Shown here piece by piece: positions 1-12,200 of a stretch of DNA of 64,000 nucleotides (its first letter is position 1; every line of letters starts with the position of its first letter). The position numbers and the translations under genes were made by a program. The notes under the pieces were generated by a model. That model searched no databases and was not told where the DNA came from. It worked only from the letters and a program-made list of their open reading frames with translations. Location: positions 127,013,533 to 127,077,532 of the forward strand of contig NC_088171.1 in assembly GCF_028769735.1 (NCBI RefSeq). Reading direction: 5' to 3'. This DNA comes from Zonotrichia leucophrys gambelii (taxonomy: Eukaryota; Chordata; Aves; Passeriformes; Passerellidae).

Positions 1-145
1 TGAGTCAACTTCCCTAGAGGTATTTAACAGACATGGAGATGTGGCACTTGAGGGTGGTATTTAGTGGTGGACTTGGCAGTGTTAGGTTAATGGATGGACT
101 TTGGGAACTTAAGGGTCTTTTCCAATCCAATTGATTCTGTGATTT
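1..145 (+). repeat. CR1 LINE, 3' end fragment
   Basis: This is the 3'-terminal part of a CR1 retroposon, cut by the window edge. It reads like the standard CR1 tail: a 'ggtatttaacagacatggag' stretch, then 'ggtggacttggcagtgttag', then 'gggtcttttccaatccaa', and ends in the typical 'gattctgtgat' tail near 145. CR1 elements are usually 5'-truncated and end in short ATTCTRTG-like repeats, which fits. It is non-coding here and does not contain a complete reverse transcriptase. Confidence 0.85.
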
Positions 146-3100
146 CTTGCTTTCCTTCTTGATATCTTGCTTCCAGGACTACTGATTAATTTTTTATATT
201 TCACTCACTATAGGAATACCATTCTGTAGTACAGGACACGAAGATGATGAGACAAAGAAGGAGAGGTACAATTTCCAGCACTAGGAGTGAGAATACATTG
301 TCAGCATAAAAGACCAAAGGATCATAGAAGTTGTGACCATGACAAAAAGCAATATCATTAAGTATATTGAGTTCTCTAGATTACTTAGCAACACTGGCAC
401 AAAAATAGGTTTCTCATGACCAAATGTGGTAGATTTTGATTCATTATAAGGAAAGAGTACTCATTGCAGGGCCAGTTGAATGAGTCTGTGTATAAACAAA
501 ATTAATTACACAATATCTTCTCTGATCCCCGATTTCTCATAGTGCGCTGAACTTGTCTTTCAGCTACTTGACACCTTTTTGTCTCATTATTTACGCCGGC
601 TGGCAAAATAACAACAGAACTAAAATCAGTGCTGAAGCAGTCCAAGAACTAAAGCCATGTGATCTCAGCTCTGCCTAGAGCATGAGGAATGAAGCCTTGC
701 TCAAAGCCGGTGTCCTACTGAGTGACAGTATAAAGCCGTGGCATGAAGTCAGTTCACTGGACTGCATTATAATTTACTTTGTCCTTTCACCAGGATCACT
801 GCTGGCCACCTTAGAGCATAGTTTATGCTGTATTCATCAAAAGGAAACTTGTTCAGCCTCCCTTTCCAGAAATCAGCCCACCTAAAGCAATCATGATTTA
901 TTTGTCCTCACAAACCCTTCTACTGACTTAGCATGAGGTTCAGAAGCCCTATTTTGTTTTACTGCCTAGGTCTGATGCAGTTTAAGATAACCCTGCAGAC
1001 CACACTGCAGCTCCTGTCAAGTTAAAAATTCATCCTGTGTATCTGAAGAGCCTCTGCCAAGATGCCTGCATGCAAGAGCCAAAGGGAATGCACTGGCTGC
1101 TGGCTGCTATTTCATTCCTCAGGTACCATCCCTCCCCATCTTGCAGAATACTTCTGAGCTGCATGAAGCAATGCACCAGGGCCAATTTTTCCTCACTAGA
1201 TGCTAGCATTATAGACACAAGAAAACACAGTTGTCTCCAACATGGACTGAGTCACAAGAGACTCCTGCAGTGTGTCAGTCATGCAAATAGAAACATGATC
1301 AGCACGTTATTGCTGTGAACTGGAAAGGCTGTGAGAGGAAATATTAAGCAATCAATTTTGTTTCCTTAGCAATGTTAGTCTTCAGGACAGTAACAGAGAT
1401 AAATCCATTTCTCTGTATAAAACTATTAACCCTGATCTCAGTCACTTGATGATTGAGTGGTCTCAACCATTTGGTGAAACACTAAATATGTAGAAATTTA
1501 ACCATAAATAAATGAAAAATAAATAGAATTAAATATTGATACATTAAATCTATAGTAAGATGTAGGTATAATTGTCTCAGCTATGACTACTTTAGCTTTT
1601 CTAAAATGATCTATTACTGTAGAATTTAGAAAAAAATTGTTAGAAAAATCAACCTAATTTTAATTTTTAGACATTAATTCCATGTAACCAAGGGAAGTAT
1701 GCACTCCAATCACCATAAATACTTTCAGCAAATATATCTGTCTTGAATTTTGAATAATTTCACACAATTGCTCTTTTCTCAGTATGACTATAATATCAGG
1801 ATTTTTTACACCCAGATTATTAAGCTTTCGGTGTTCATGAGTAATTTTTAAGGAACTCACTAAATATAGTGAAAACAAGCATACATCTTTTAGGAATACA
1901 ACAGAATCTAGATATTTTAAGTATGTGTGCATTGGGAAAACTGCTATAACCTATGTATCCCTGCTACAAGTATAAGCAAAAACTTGCATGGGATATAAGA
2001 TGCCAGAATTCAAATGGTATGAATGAACTGCAAATAGGACAGAATAATTCCAGTTTTATCTGTAGCTTTTGTGGTAATAACAGTTGGGGATCCTAAAATT
2101 AAGTCCATTTCCCTGTGTTTAAATTCATCTTCCTTTTCCCAGACTCATCCCAGACAGCTTTAGACACTTGACTAAGAAATATCATTTTTCTCCACCAATT
2201 TGGTAAAATGTCTCTATCCCATCAGTCTGTGACTTGCATGAGATTCCTAAATGGCCAAAAGCAGTATGACAACAATCCTATAACTTGCTTATTAATTGCA
2301 GATAGTTCAAAGAAGAGGAAATATGGGGGGTTTTTTTCTGCGTCAGCCACTGTAGCTCATGAGAGATGGGATCTGTTTCCTGCTTGCTCCTGATGTTATT
2401 GCATTGAATTACACTATCATTCTGACTTTCCAAGCTTTAAAAGATTAACTTATTTTATGACTGCTACTTAATGTAGCAAACATGGTGAGTGTTCATTAGT
2501 GAACTCTTTTTTTCAGAAGTCCTGTCTGCATCATTCCAGATATGTTTTATAAGGATCTTCCCACTAGAGTTCAACTACAATTAAGGTCTTGCTTGACTGA
2601 TGCCTTTTCCTTTACAGAAGAAAAGGCTTTTATATTTTGCAAAAAGAAAGCAATACCCTTTTTTTACAGTCAAATATTTACATGTGAGTAAAAGTATATG
2701 AATTTAAATACACTCTTTTACATTTATTTTAAACTTTTGTCGTTTTAGTGACATACTTTCCTTGAGTTTATTTCCAGGTGTTTTGACTTTTGACTTTAAT
2801 AATGTATTTTTTTTACAGGATACTGAGTTCTGATGATCATGTCATCAGCCTCACAGCCTCCTGTGATCAAGCCTCAGCTTTTTGGATATGTTTCAATGGT
2901 GGCTTCAACAACAACAAAAAAATATTACTGTCATTTTTCTTGTCATTTTGAATTTCTTGTCATTTTGAAAGTACTGTTGAAATTATTTTCTATATTTGCT
3001 ATAATTATTATATTGTTATAGTAGACTGAGGTATATTGTGTTATGAAAAACTGAAACTATAGTCCAGTCCTGTAATCTTTATGATTTTTAGGCCTGAACA

Positions 3101-3178
3101 GTGATATAGTAGAAGTATAGAATGAACCAAACAAGAGGAATCACCTGGAAATTTTCTTGACCAACCTTCTACCCCTGA
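146..3178. other. intergenic DNA, no gene seen
   Basis: AT-rich sequence with only short open frames (longest 93 codons), none recognisable as protein. A small tandem duplication lies at 2937-2969: two copies of a 17-bp unit containing 'ttcttgtcattttgaa'. The stretch 1030-1300 is somewhat richer in GC but I could not assign it to a gene or repeat. Confidence 0.6.
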
Positions 3179-3530
3179 TCACAGAGTCACAGAAGGCATG
3201 GTAGGAACTTAGTACAGCGAGTCCTGTGGTCCAACCTTGCTGTTTAATTAGGGTCATCCCAGAGCACATTACACAAGATTGTGTCCAGAAGGTTCTTGAA
3301 TGTCTCCAGTGAGGGAGACTCCACAAATTCTCTGGACAATGTGTTCCAGTGCACAGTCACTGCATGGTAAAGTTCTTCCTTATGTTCAGGTGGAAGTTCC
3401 TGTGCATCATTTCCAGCCCATTGCCTCTTCTCCTATCACTTGGCACCACAAGAGCCTGGATCCACCATCTTGACACCTTCCCTTCAGGTGCTGATAGACA
3501 GTGATGAGGACCACGGCCCATTCTGAGGTC
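3179..3530 (-). repeat. CR1 LINE, 3' part, reverse orientation
   Basis: This is the reverse complement of a CR1 3' region. Recognisable blocks in order are 'gtccaaccttgctgtttaat', 'gaatgtctccagtgagggag', 'ctccacaaattctctggaca', 'atgttcaggtggaagttcct', 'cccattgcctcttctcctat' and 'gacaccttcccttcaggtgc'. All match the usual order of a minus-oriented CR1 tail. Many substitutions show that it is old. The inner end near 3530 is approximate. Confidence 0.88.
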
Positions 3531-6500
3531 AGATCCAAGTTCAAAGCCGATCATTTGGAGCTCATATTGAAAGGCATTGCTCTCCTCAGTCCTCAATCCA
3601 ACATTCCTCCACTTCTCTGCATTCTATGTGCAGACATGGTTTTTACTGTGGCAGTGGAAACTCCTAACTGAGCAACTCACAAAATATGACAAGAATGACC
3701 CCAGCAGCATTCTAGCTCTTCTATCTATATGTTTGATTCGGGATTCTTCCATCTTAGGTATCTTCAAGGTTTGATTCATTCAATTTGAAAAAAAGTTAAG
3801 TCTAAATTATGTGGTACTTTTTTCTCCATATTTAATAAAATCATATTGGCAAAGGAACAAATTTTCAGCTCAGAGACAGGCAGATTGACACCAAATGTTA
3901 TCTGTGTCTGCTGTCTGTGGGCTTTATGCTCACAGGTAGATGAAAGCAAGCTGGACTCTGGGAACTGAGTTTACAGCAGGAAGGAGATGCAGTTTCTTCT
4001 GCCTGTGTAGGGCTGTGTTTAGACTAAAAAGACTTTCCTGAGATAAAACATGAGTTTTTCACCAGTACAAACAGAAGAAAAATCAGCCTCTTGGTAATTG
4101 TTTTTCATGCTGGAATATGTTATTTATTTCACATTCATCCTCTTTTCTGTAAAAAAGTGGCTTTAGTGATCGCCAAAAGGCTTAAGACAGATTAGATACA
4201 GACTTGTGACACAAAACATTTATTTTCAACTGGAGATTCAAAATGTTCTATTCAGCAGACGTTAAAATAACTCAAAATGTTGTCTCTGTCTTTGATGTAT
4301 GAAGCCTGAAGAAATGTGGCTGCCAGCTTTATCTGATTACTGAATCTTTATGGTCTGATACATTCTAGGATGCAGAGTTCAAGAGATGTTTGCATTAGAG
4401 TGTATAGGTAACCTAGGAATTGTCAGACTTCAGCAGACCAGTTACCAATTATTCTCTCTCCAAGTATTAGCTCCTTAAGGGAAAGGCTCCAGAGGTCACT
4501 GGTAGGGGAAGACTTGCATACTGTATGTAACTCTACTGTCTTGTATAGAACAAAGTCACTTATCCATTTAAGAGTTATACTCTATATTAAAAAAGGTATT
4601 TTTAAATTTTGCTAAGTTATTTAATTGCAAAAATTCCCATAACCTTTTTATTTAATATCTATAGGACTAATCAGAGAGGAAAAGAATTTTCTTTTTCTAA
4701 ATGTAGAAGGCAGCCTATTCATTTATCATAGATTTCATTCTTATCCTTCTTAAACTAATGAGGAGCAGCTGCAGTTTAGGGATATTGAGCCTAATGGAAA
4801 ACTTTGATGACATAGATGCAGCTCTTCATGAATTTAATAGGCTCTAAATTATTTTGGCTTTTTCTTTACTTTCTTATTCAAGTCCAGCTAATCAAAGTGG
4901 CTAAAAGGAAAGATATTTGGACTTAAAGATTAAAAATCATCTCTATTTCTTTTTTTTCCCTAATATATTTCCTTTTCTCTTCTACATATATATCATTTTA
5001 TACAGTATTTCCCAGGGTTCAGAGTGAAAGGTTAGAGATTTGATGTGATAAATTTGCTCTAGAGATGTTCAGATTCAAATTAATTGTTCTGTCTTTTTAT
5101 TCATTCATTTTTCTTACTCATTTTTCCAAAACCTTAAAATAACTTAGAACATTTACAAAAGCATTTGACCTGTCACAGACAAAAAACAACTCAGTTGAAA
5201 AGTTGGTTTTCCCTTTAAAAATTTCCTCCCCCTTATCAGGCCTGTTTCCCCCTCCCCAAGTTTTTTACTATTTATCCTTTTTCATTATTTTCATTTCCCA
5301 AACTTTCCTTTTACCTGAGATCACTTCTTCTTGATTGTTAATATTGTATTAAACAACCAAGCCCTTGTGTTTTATATTCAAATATATATTAGTATTTGAT
5401 TTTGGAAGGAATAAGTTACAAATTGACCTTTATTTTTTGTTTCTGGGTGACCAGAAAACCTCTTGATTTATTAAAACCTAATAAATTTTTTATTACAACT
5501 GTCATGTGAAACTCTGCCTTGCCTGATCTCAGCAGCCTCTTTCCCCACAGCTTCCATGCTCAATTTTAGGAGGGAGAGCCTTGAAAAAAAAGTTTTGCAA
5601 TCCTCTTACAAAAGAAGTGGTTTTATACTTCTTGGCTACACTAGGAATCAAAAAATCTGAAAAAACAGCTCACCTTTTCCCATTCTAGGAGCATTTACCA
5701 TCTTAAAATTTTAATTTCCAATGTAAATGACACATTCTGTTTTGGTTCAGTGCTAGATAGCTGAGACCAGGTAGATGAGGCATGTCTAAAGAGAGGATAT
5801 GACATAATTTTGTTACAAACTGGTGGAAGTCAGGCTTGTTTAGCAGCAAATATATTGCTTTTGTTCTCCCCATCCCCAACAAAATCATTAGATGAAAAAT
5901 TTGTGTGATTATAAAGAACAAGCTCACAAACATTGTGCACTTTGATTTGTACAGAAGTTTTGAAAAAGCCACATCTTATTTGATAATATTACAAAGTTTA
6001 CTTCCTTGGTCTCCTTCAGAGAAGCGTCTTTAACTGCTTTGCAAAGGTTTAGAAATTGGGTTTCTGCTGAATGGTCAAGCTCCTAGACAATATTACAGCA
6101 ATAAAGAATCAATGACAAAAGAGATTCTTTCTGGCATGCTTTGCCATAATATAAACCTTTTGAAGAGAAGGCAATTATTTTCTTTCAGCATCAAAAGCTA
6201 TTTCAACCATGGTAGTCCAATTGTGAGAATTTGCTGAGTTTTTGTTACTAATTGCCTTTCATCCTTCTGAACATCATTTTTAAAAAGATGCTTAAGTATT
6301 AAATTAAAATAAATAATTATTTTAAATTAGACCCCAGAAAAGAATGCACTCTGAAGACTCATCGAAAGAATCTGTTTTACCCCTGAATGTCAATACCTTT
6401 TTCCAATTGTGAAAATTGTAATACAGGCTTTTGAATCAGTGACAGGTTTAACAAGTCTAGAAATGAGACACTGATATCATTATAAAACAGAACTACCTTT

Positions 6501-8748
6501 GGATTAAGGCAATGCTTTTGTTCAATTCTGACCTTGGAAGTTCATTCAATAATAGCTTTGAAAACTGTTGCATTCATGAAGAGGAGAAATCTAGTTTGGA
6601 TAAGTTAGCTATTTTTTTTCCTTTTTGGTTCTTTCTTCAGCTCAGAATATCCTTAATGTACAAGATCTGGATTTAAGCAGGGAATTAGAATTTGCACCAG
6701 ATACACATTATGTGTTCTACACTTATGCGAATGGAAACTTTATTCCAGGAATAAACAAAACTCAATCAAATGTCTACTATAATGCCTGGAAACTGGAATA
6801 TTCCCACTACAGTTCTGTGCTCATTAGCTCTAGCAAACATGTGAACTGATACTTCTTGGGCAGTACCAAGCATGCATACCATAACTAGGAGTTTAAAAAT
6901 GCTTCCCAAGCAATAATACCTGAGTACTGAAACTCAAGCTAAAACTTCTTAGCAATGGCCAAAGGACTTGCAGGGTATCTTGTATTTCCTGTCTCCCCCA
7001 CCTAACCTGAAGGTCCTATTTCACTGTGTTTGCTTTGAGAGAACTTTTAACAACTGTTTTCCAGAGTATTTTTCTCATGGGTAAACTATTATGTCGCTCC
7101 TCCCCAGTGTTACTTCTTAGGAAGAGTTGAACTGAATTGCTCCAATTGACCTCTTTCAAAGATTTTAATTTTAATTGGCTATCCTGGTGCCTCAAGATGT
7201 GACTGAAAGAAGAAACTTATGACAAGAAGTCTTACTGAACTCTAATAATAGATAACACTGAAAATCCAACCTAAAGTGGCATGTAAACTAACTCAAATAC
7301 ATTTTAAATGAGGTCCATTTGCAATACTTCCTTCCTTCCTTTCTTTCATTTTTTTGGTTTTGTTTTGGTTTGTTTTTGATTTTTTTTTTTAAATAAATTG
7401 TTCAAATCTAAATCACATCTATTTAAAGAATTTCTGCTTTTAAGGTATGGGGAGATGAATATGATTTTGGCCAAAACCTAGGAACAGTTTATTGTAACCT
7501 TCATTGTTGAGCATCTGGGATTGATCGCACTAAACCTGTGTTAAAAAGAACACATTTGATGAATCCCAGATGTTTTAATACGGCACTCCCTCCCAAACTA
7601 ACTGGATCAGGATGGGGAAGAAATAAAAGATAAAAGTTTTAAAATTAAAGACCTAAGCGGTCTTAAATGTAGGCAACTTGGAGGTGATGGAGATGGAGTC
7701 ATTGTATCCAAGTAGATACAATGGTAGATACAATAGTAGACAATTTCAAGCAAATAAGTCTCTATATTTTCTTTATTTGGTTGTTTTTGAGGGCTGAAAT
7801 CTCATATGGACCTAGAACTAGAGGAAAATGCTTAATCTAGAGAGTGAAGATGGCATTTGGATTTCCTTCATCTTGCTGGTACCTGTGCTTCAGCCTTGTT
7901 TCATTCTACAGATCATTGTGTTAATGATTTTATATCAAACTTTAAAGACAAACTAATGCACATGGTAACTTCAAGGATAAGAAAAGCAAAGCAGAAGTGG
8001 TAGTCAGATAAAAGGCTGGTAAGTTTTTACCAATTTCTCTGTAGCTGAACAAAAGATCAACCATTTAATTGATTAAAAAACACACAATAAGTTGGTTAAC
8101 ATTTTTCTACAGCTGACACACATAAACATATCACTATCTTTGTCTCATTTTTCTCTTTTGGGCTATTTTCTTATCCTTGATTTTGGCTAAGTCAGGCATG
8201 AAGTATATTCTTCTTCATAAAATAATCTGGCATTTAATCTTTTCTTCTTTTCCTCCCAACTCATTTAAATTGTGAGAAAAATTTTTATACTATGAGAAGT
8301 TTGCTGTTACTGCAACTTAGAGAGTTGTCCCTGGTTTTTGCTAGTACAAGGAACATGGAAAGGATCTTTTGCTTCATTTTGGTAGCAGATCAGCAAAAGT
8401 ATAATTCTCACTTTCCCAGAGTGCTGTGCAGACATAAACAGCCAATATTTACCCTTTGGGGCCTGTGATTAGGCCAAGAAGAATCAAAAAAGAAAAAAGG
8501 TAAAAATATTTTGTAAATGTTATAATTTAAGCCAAATGGAAAAGGAGCATAAGATCTTCTGAAATAAAGAGACATTTCCCATTGTCTGTATTTGAAAGAA
8601 TAATTTTAGCTGGAATGTTAAGTAAAATTTATCCTCCAGTGTGCTCCTCTAAGCAGAGGCAGGACAGTTTTTCTGTTCCTTTTCCCTAGTGGTAATGTGG
8701 CTTGAGGTGCAATGGGGGAGTCTGTCAAACCTTTTATCAGAGCGACTT
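3531..8748. other. intergenic DNA, no confirmed gene
   Basis: AT-rich DNA with no recognised gene. It contains a short pyrimidine-rich run of CCTT and T tracts near 7330-7392, and a local cluster of 'gtagataca' repeats near 7710-7740. The only coding-like hint is the candidate exon at 6641-6849, listed separately. Confidence 0.55.
6641..6849 (+). other. candidate terminal exon, unassigned
   Basis: A long T/C-rich tract with a terminal 'ttcttcag' at 6610-6640 forms a good splice-acceptor shape. It is followed by an open frame of about 69 codons that ends at a TGA (6847-6849). The peptide has a fairly protein-like mix and includes APDTHYVFYTYANGNFIPG. There is no ATG at its start, so it could only be an internal or last exon. 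No polyadenylation signal lies close behind it; the nearest AATAAA-like sites are several hundred bases away. I do not recognise the peptide, and open frames of this size also occur by chance in this window. Confidence 0.12.
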
Positions 8749-9211
8749 TGGGGTGGGTTAATCTTGGCTGGGTGTCAGGGGTGCCCTATGATGCCCCTTC
8801 TAAGCACAACAGGGTGGGGAGGAAGTAAGATGGGAAAATCTTCTGGGTCAAGATGATGCCATTTTAGCAAAGCAAAAGTACAGGTCACACACACAGAAGC
8901 AGAAGGAAACAAAAGATTTTATTCTCTGCTTCCCACCAGCAACCCATTTCTGGGAAGCTTCAGTATACATAGAGGCTGCTTAGGAAGATAAATAATAAAT
9001 AGGGAATATTCCACTTCCTTCTCCTTTTTCCTAGTTTCTGATGCTTTGCCTACCTCCAGCCTGCTGGTGAGGTGGGAATGTTAGAAATGGGGCCTTGGTG
9101 CTGTGTCAGCACTGCTCAGCACCACCAAAACACCTTCCTCATTCCCAATGCAAAGCACAGAACTGTGAGAGCTGCTGTGGAGAAAAGGAGCTGCATCTCA
9201 GCCCCAGCACA
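8749..9211 (-). mobile_element. solo LTR, ERVL-type, reverse orientation
   Basis: Read on the minus strand, this stretch starts at 9211 with 'tgtgctggggctgag' and ends near 8749 with 'ccagccaagattaaccca'. That is the same layout as the better preserved LTR at 40771-41345. Shared internal blocks include the 'agcactgctcagca' segment (seen in plus as 'cagcactgctcagcaccac', about 9107), the 'gcttaggaagata' segment, and the 'tttagcaaagcaaaagtaca' segment. It is shorter than the other copy and strongly diverged, and I see no matching target-site duplication, so it is an old insertion. No internal retroviral genes lie next to it. Confidence 0.72.
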
Positions 9212-12200
9212 AACATGCAGCTGATTTTGTTTGCCCCACTCATGTGGAAATTGCCCTCTGTTGTTGCAGGAAATCCTGGGCATTAACCTCTTGATCATCC
9301 ATATCACTTTTATTTTATTTATTTTCTTTTGTGCTTAGTTGAACCTCTTTTGTTAGTTTTATTTATAGCCAGAAGTAATGTATATATTGTCCTCTAAGTG
9401 TGTGCATGTGTGCATACATTTGCTACCCCATGGAGTATGGAAGAGAGATTGTTACCAACATGAGTAAGTTTCACTGGAAAAGTATGTGCTGCATTGTGGA
9501 GAAATAAAGTGTTTCATTTTCATGAATTGGAATATACTGCAAGTCTGTACCTACAGAAATGAAAGCAAGTTCCTTTACAGGGCATTGATTTTTATTTTGA
9601 GACAAAGTAATTAATTCTGGAACTTGTGACCTAAAAAAATTATATTTTAATGTCTAAAGTAATGAGTTCTATTTTTTCCACTAAAAATACCAAAGTATAT
9701 CTAGTCAAGACAACTTCTAAAGTAAATGTTATGAATTCATGATGAATAAAATGATATAATCATTGAATTATTTTAACTGGATTGAAAAACATGGAAAGAA
9801 TACATTTCAAGCTACATTAAAGACTTGATCAACATTCCATAAAATTTAAAACTAATATATTAAAAGCACATAAATCAACAGTGACAATGCAAATCCAACA
9901 TGAAGACAGACTTTATTTGATATAATACTACAAATACCTTTACTTTAGAAGAACCATTAATGATTTAATCAGAATTGATAAAAAGGAAAATAAGTCAGAG
10001 ATAAGGCTCTTTGAACTACTCTTGACCTTTTTTTAGGAGTCTTGTCAGAATAAATGATCTTTTACTGTTTGGTATGGGATGTCTCAGGTGCAATGAAGCA
10101 CAGTCTCATAACTTGCTGTTGAAAAAGCCTTGTTTCTTGGGAAAAATAGCTGCACTTGAGCTCCTGTAACCATGTCTGTGATGGGCTGGACTGAGGACTC
10201 TTCTGGTCCAAGATCCTGTCTCTGGCACTGCCAGTAGCAGTTGTTTCAGAAAAAAGGAATAAAAATTGAATGAGTATAACATGATTGTCCCCGTGGCAAA
10301 TCCTTCCAATGCTGGCAATCTGTGATTTAGGGAAACCCTGAGCCAAAGGTTGCAAGCTTTCATTCACATTTCACAATACTCCATTAAAGTACTTATGATT
10401 TTACTTAATAGCTTTTTGCACCATTTATACTTCTGGCATTCTGCACACCTCGTGGCAATGAGCTCCAGAGATTAAGTAGAAAGCTGTGAACAGCTGTATC
10501 TTCAGTTTGTTTCAATCTTAAACTTGATTATGTTTCTTTATTCTTCTGATATGAGGCCTACTCACCACCTTCCCACTACTTCTGCTTCTACTTTATCTCT
10601 AGTTATAAATCTTCTAAGTTGTCTTTGCTGAGTTTTTTGAGGTTTTAACTGAACTCTCCTTCAAAAAAGGTCATTCTGAATCTGTCTCTTGAAAATGTCT
10701 TAATCCACCTACCTTTCAGAACTGAATTGTTGAAGTTAGGGTCTTGTTTACTTATGATTCCTGAAGTGACTGGTGCACACACGTACCAAGACAAAGCATA
10801 ACTTTTTATCTGCCAAGATTAAAAGAGAACTGCAAAAACAGGCATGGCATTTAACTTTAAAAGGGTCTGTTGGCGTTAGAAGCCAACTACAGGCTCTAAA
10901 CCACTGAAGAAAAGTTGATCTAAGGGCAAATTTTGGCCCTAAAATTGCATTACATGAAGTAGGAACTATTGGGAGCAATTAACAATTTGCCATCTGCCAA
11001 TAAATACATAGATATTTTCTGTTGGAAGAATAGGGAGTGAGTGATATATTAGGTACCATTTTGTAATGACAACCACTGTACCAAAGTGAAAGTTTTAAAA
11101 CACTCAGGGGTCTTTCAGAAACTAAATCTTATGCCCTTTTTGTCATCAGACCAAATATATGACACACAGAGGAAAAACTAGGACACATCAAAAATTTTTG
11201 TCGTGCAAATGCACTCAGACCACAGTCACAGGACAAAGTTGTATAAAATTAAGAAAACAAGGTTGCATAATACACAACTTCAGTTTTAAGGACTTATATT
11301 TACAGGGAGTTTGTAATTAAAATTATAATGCAGTTAAGAATTACAATTTTTCACCTAAGAGAAGTTACAGTGCATGAAGAATAAGAATGCATTCAAGCAG
11401 GAATCCTAGCAGGGGTTTTAGAGTTGTGTGCTACCACTGAAGAACTCCACAGCTTTATTAATGAGCATCAGTAGCATTCAGTCTGACAGCCTAGATCTGC
11501 CATGAGGGGAGAGAAGACAAGTGTTTTTCTGACTTGGTTACCTTGACCAAGGCCTTGCCTTCACCAAGTCCTAGATAAAACATAGGCTGCCATGCCTGTG
11601 CAGAATGGCCTCCTACACAGCCTCAGCCACCTGACTTCATGAAGGCATATTGTAACAGAAACTTGCTGATGAAAAAGAAATTTTAAAATTTCCAGAGGTA
11701 AATGTTTTTTATAAAATTTAAGAATTTTCCATTATTCCTCAACTTTTGTCATATTATTTTCATATTACTGCTATATTATTTGTGTGCCTCACATTACATT
11801 GGCATATTATTCTTATATATACCTATAACAATCAGTATTTCATATTACTTATTAGTAAGTATTGATGTTTAATTTTAAAATGACTTTTTCTACTAATGAG
11901 TTCCATCCTTTTAATTTTTAATTTTTCTCTTACACTTCAGCCATCCACCTGTGCAATGGAGCTCTTCTTAGAGAATACATAGAAACAGTACTTAATCAGC
12001 CTATAATCTTCTCCTTGAAAAACAGACTATTTATCACTCCTTCATTATAAAGTATAATTTTCAAACAACTAGTTACCCTCTGAATGTTTTTGGAACCTCA
12101 TTTAAAATTTCACTATTTTTCTTAAATTACATAAAATACATATACTAAATCTGGATCTCTTTGAGAACTGCAAAGGCAAAAAATACTAATTTGCATATCA

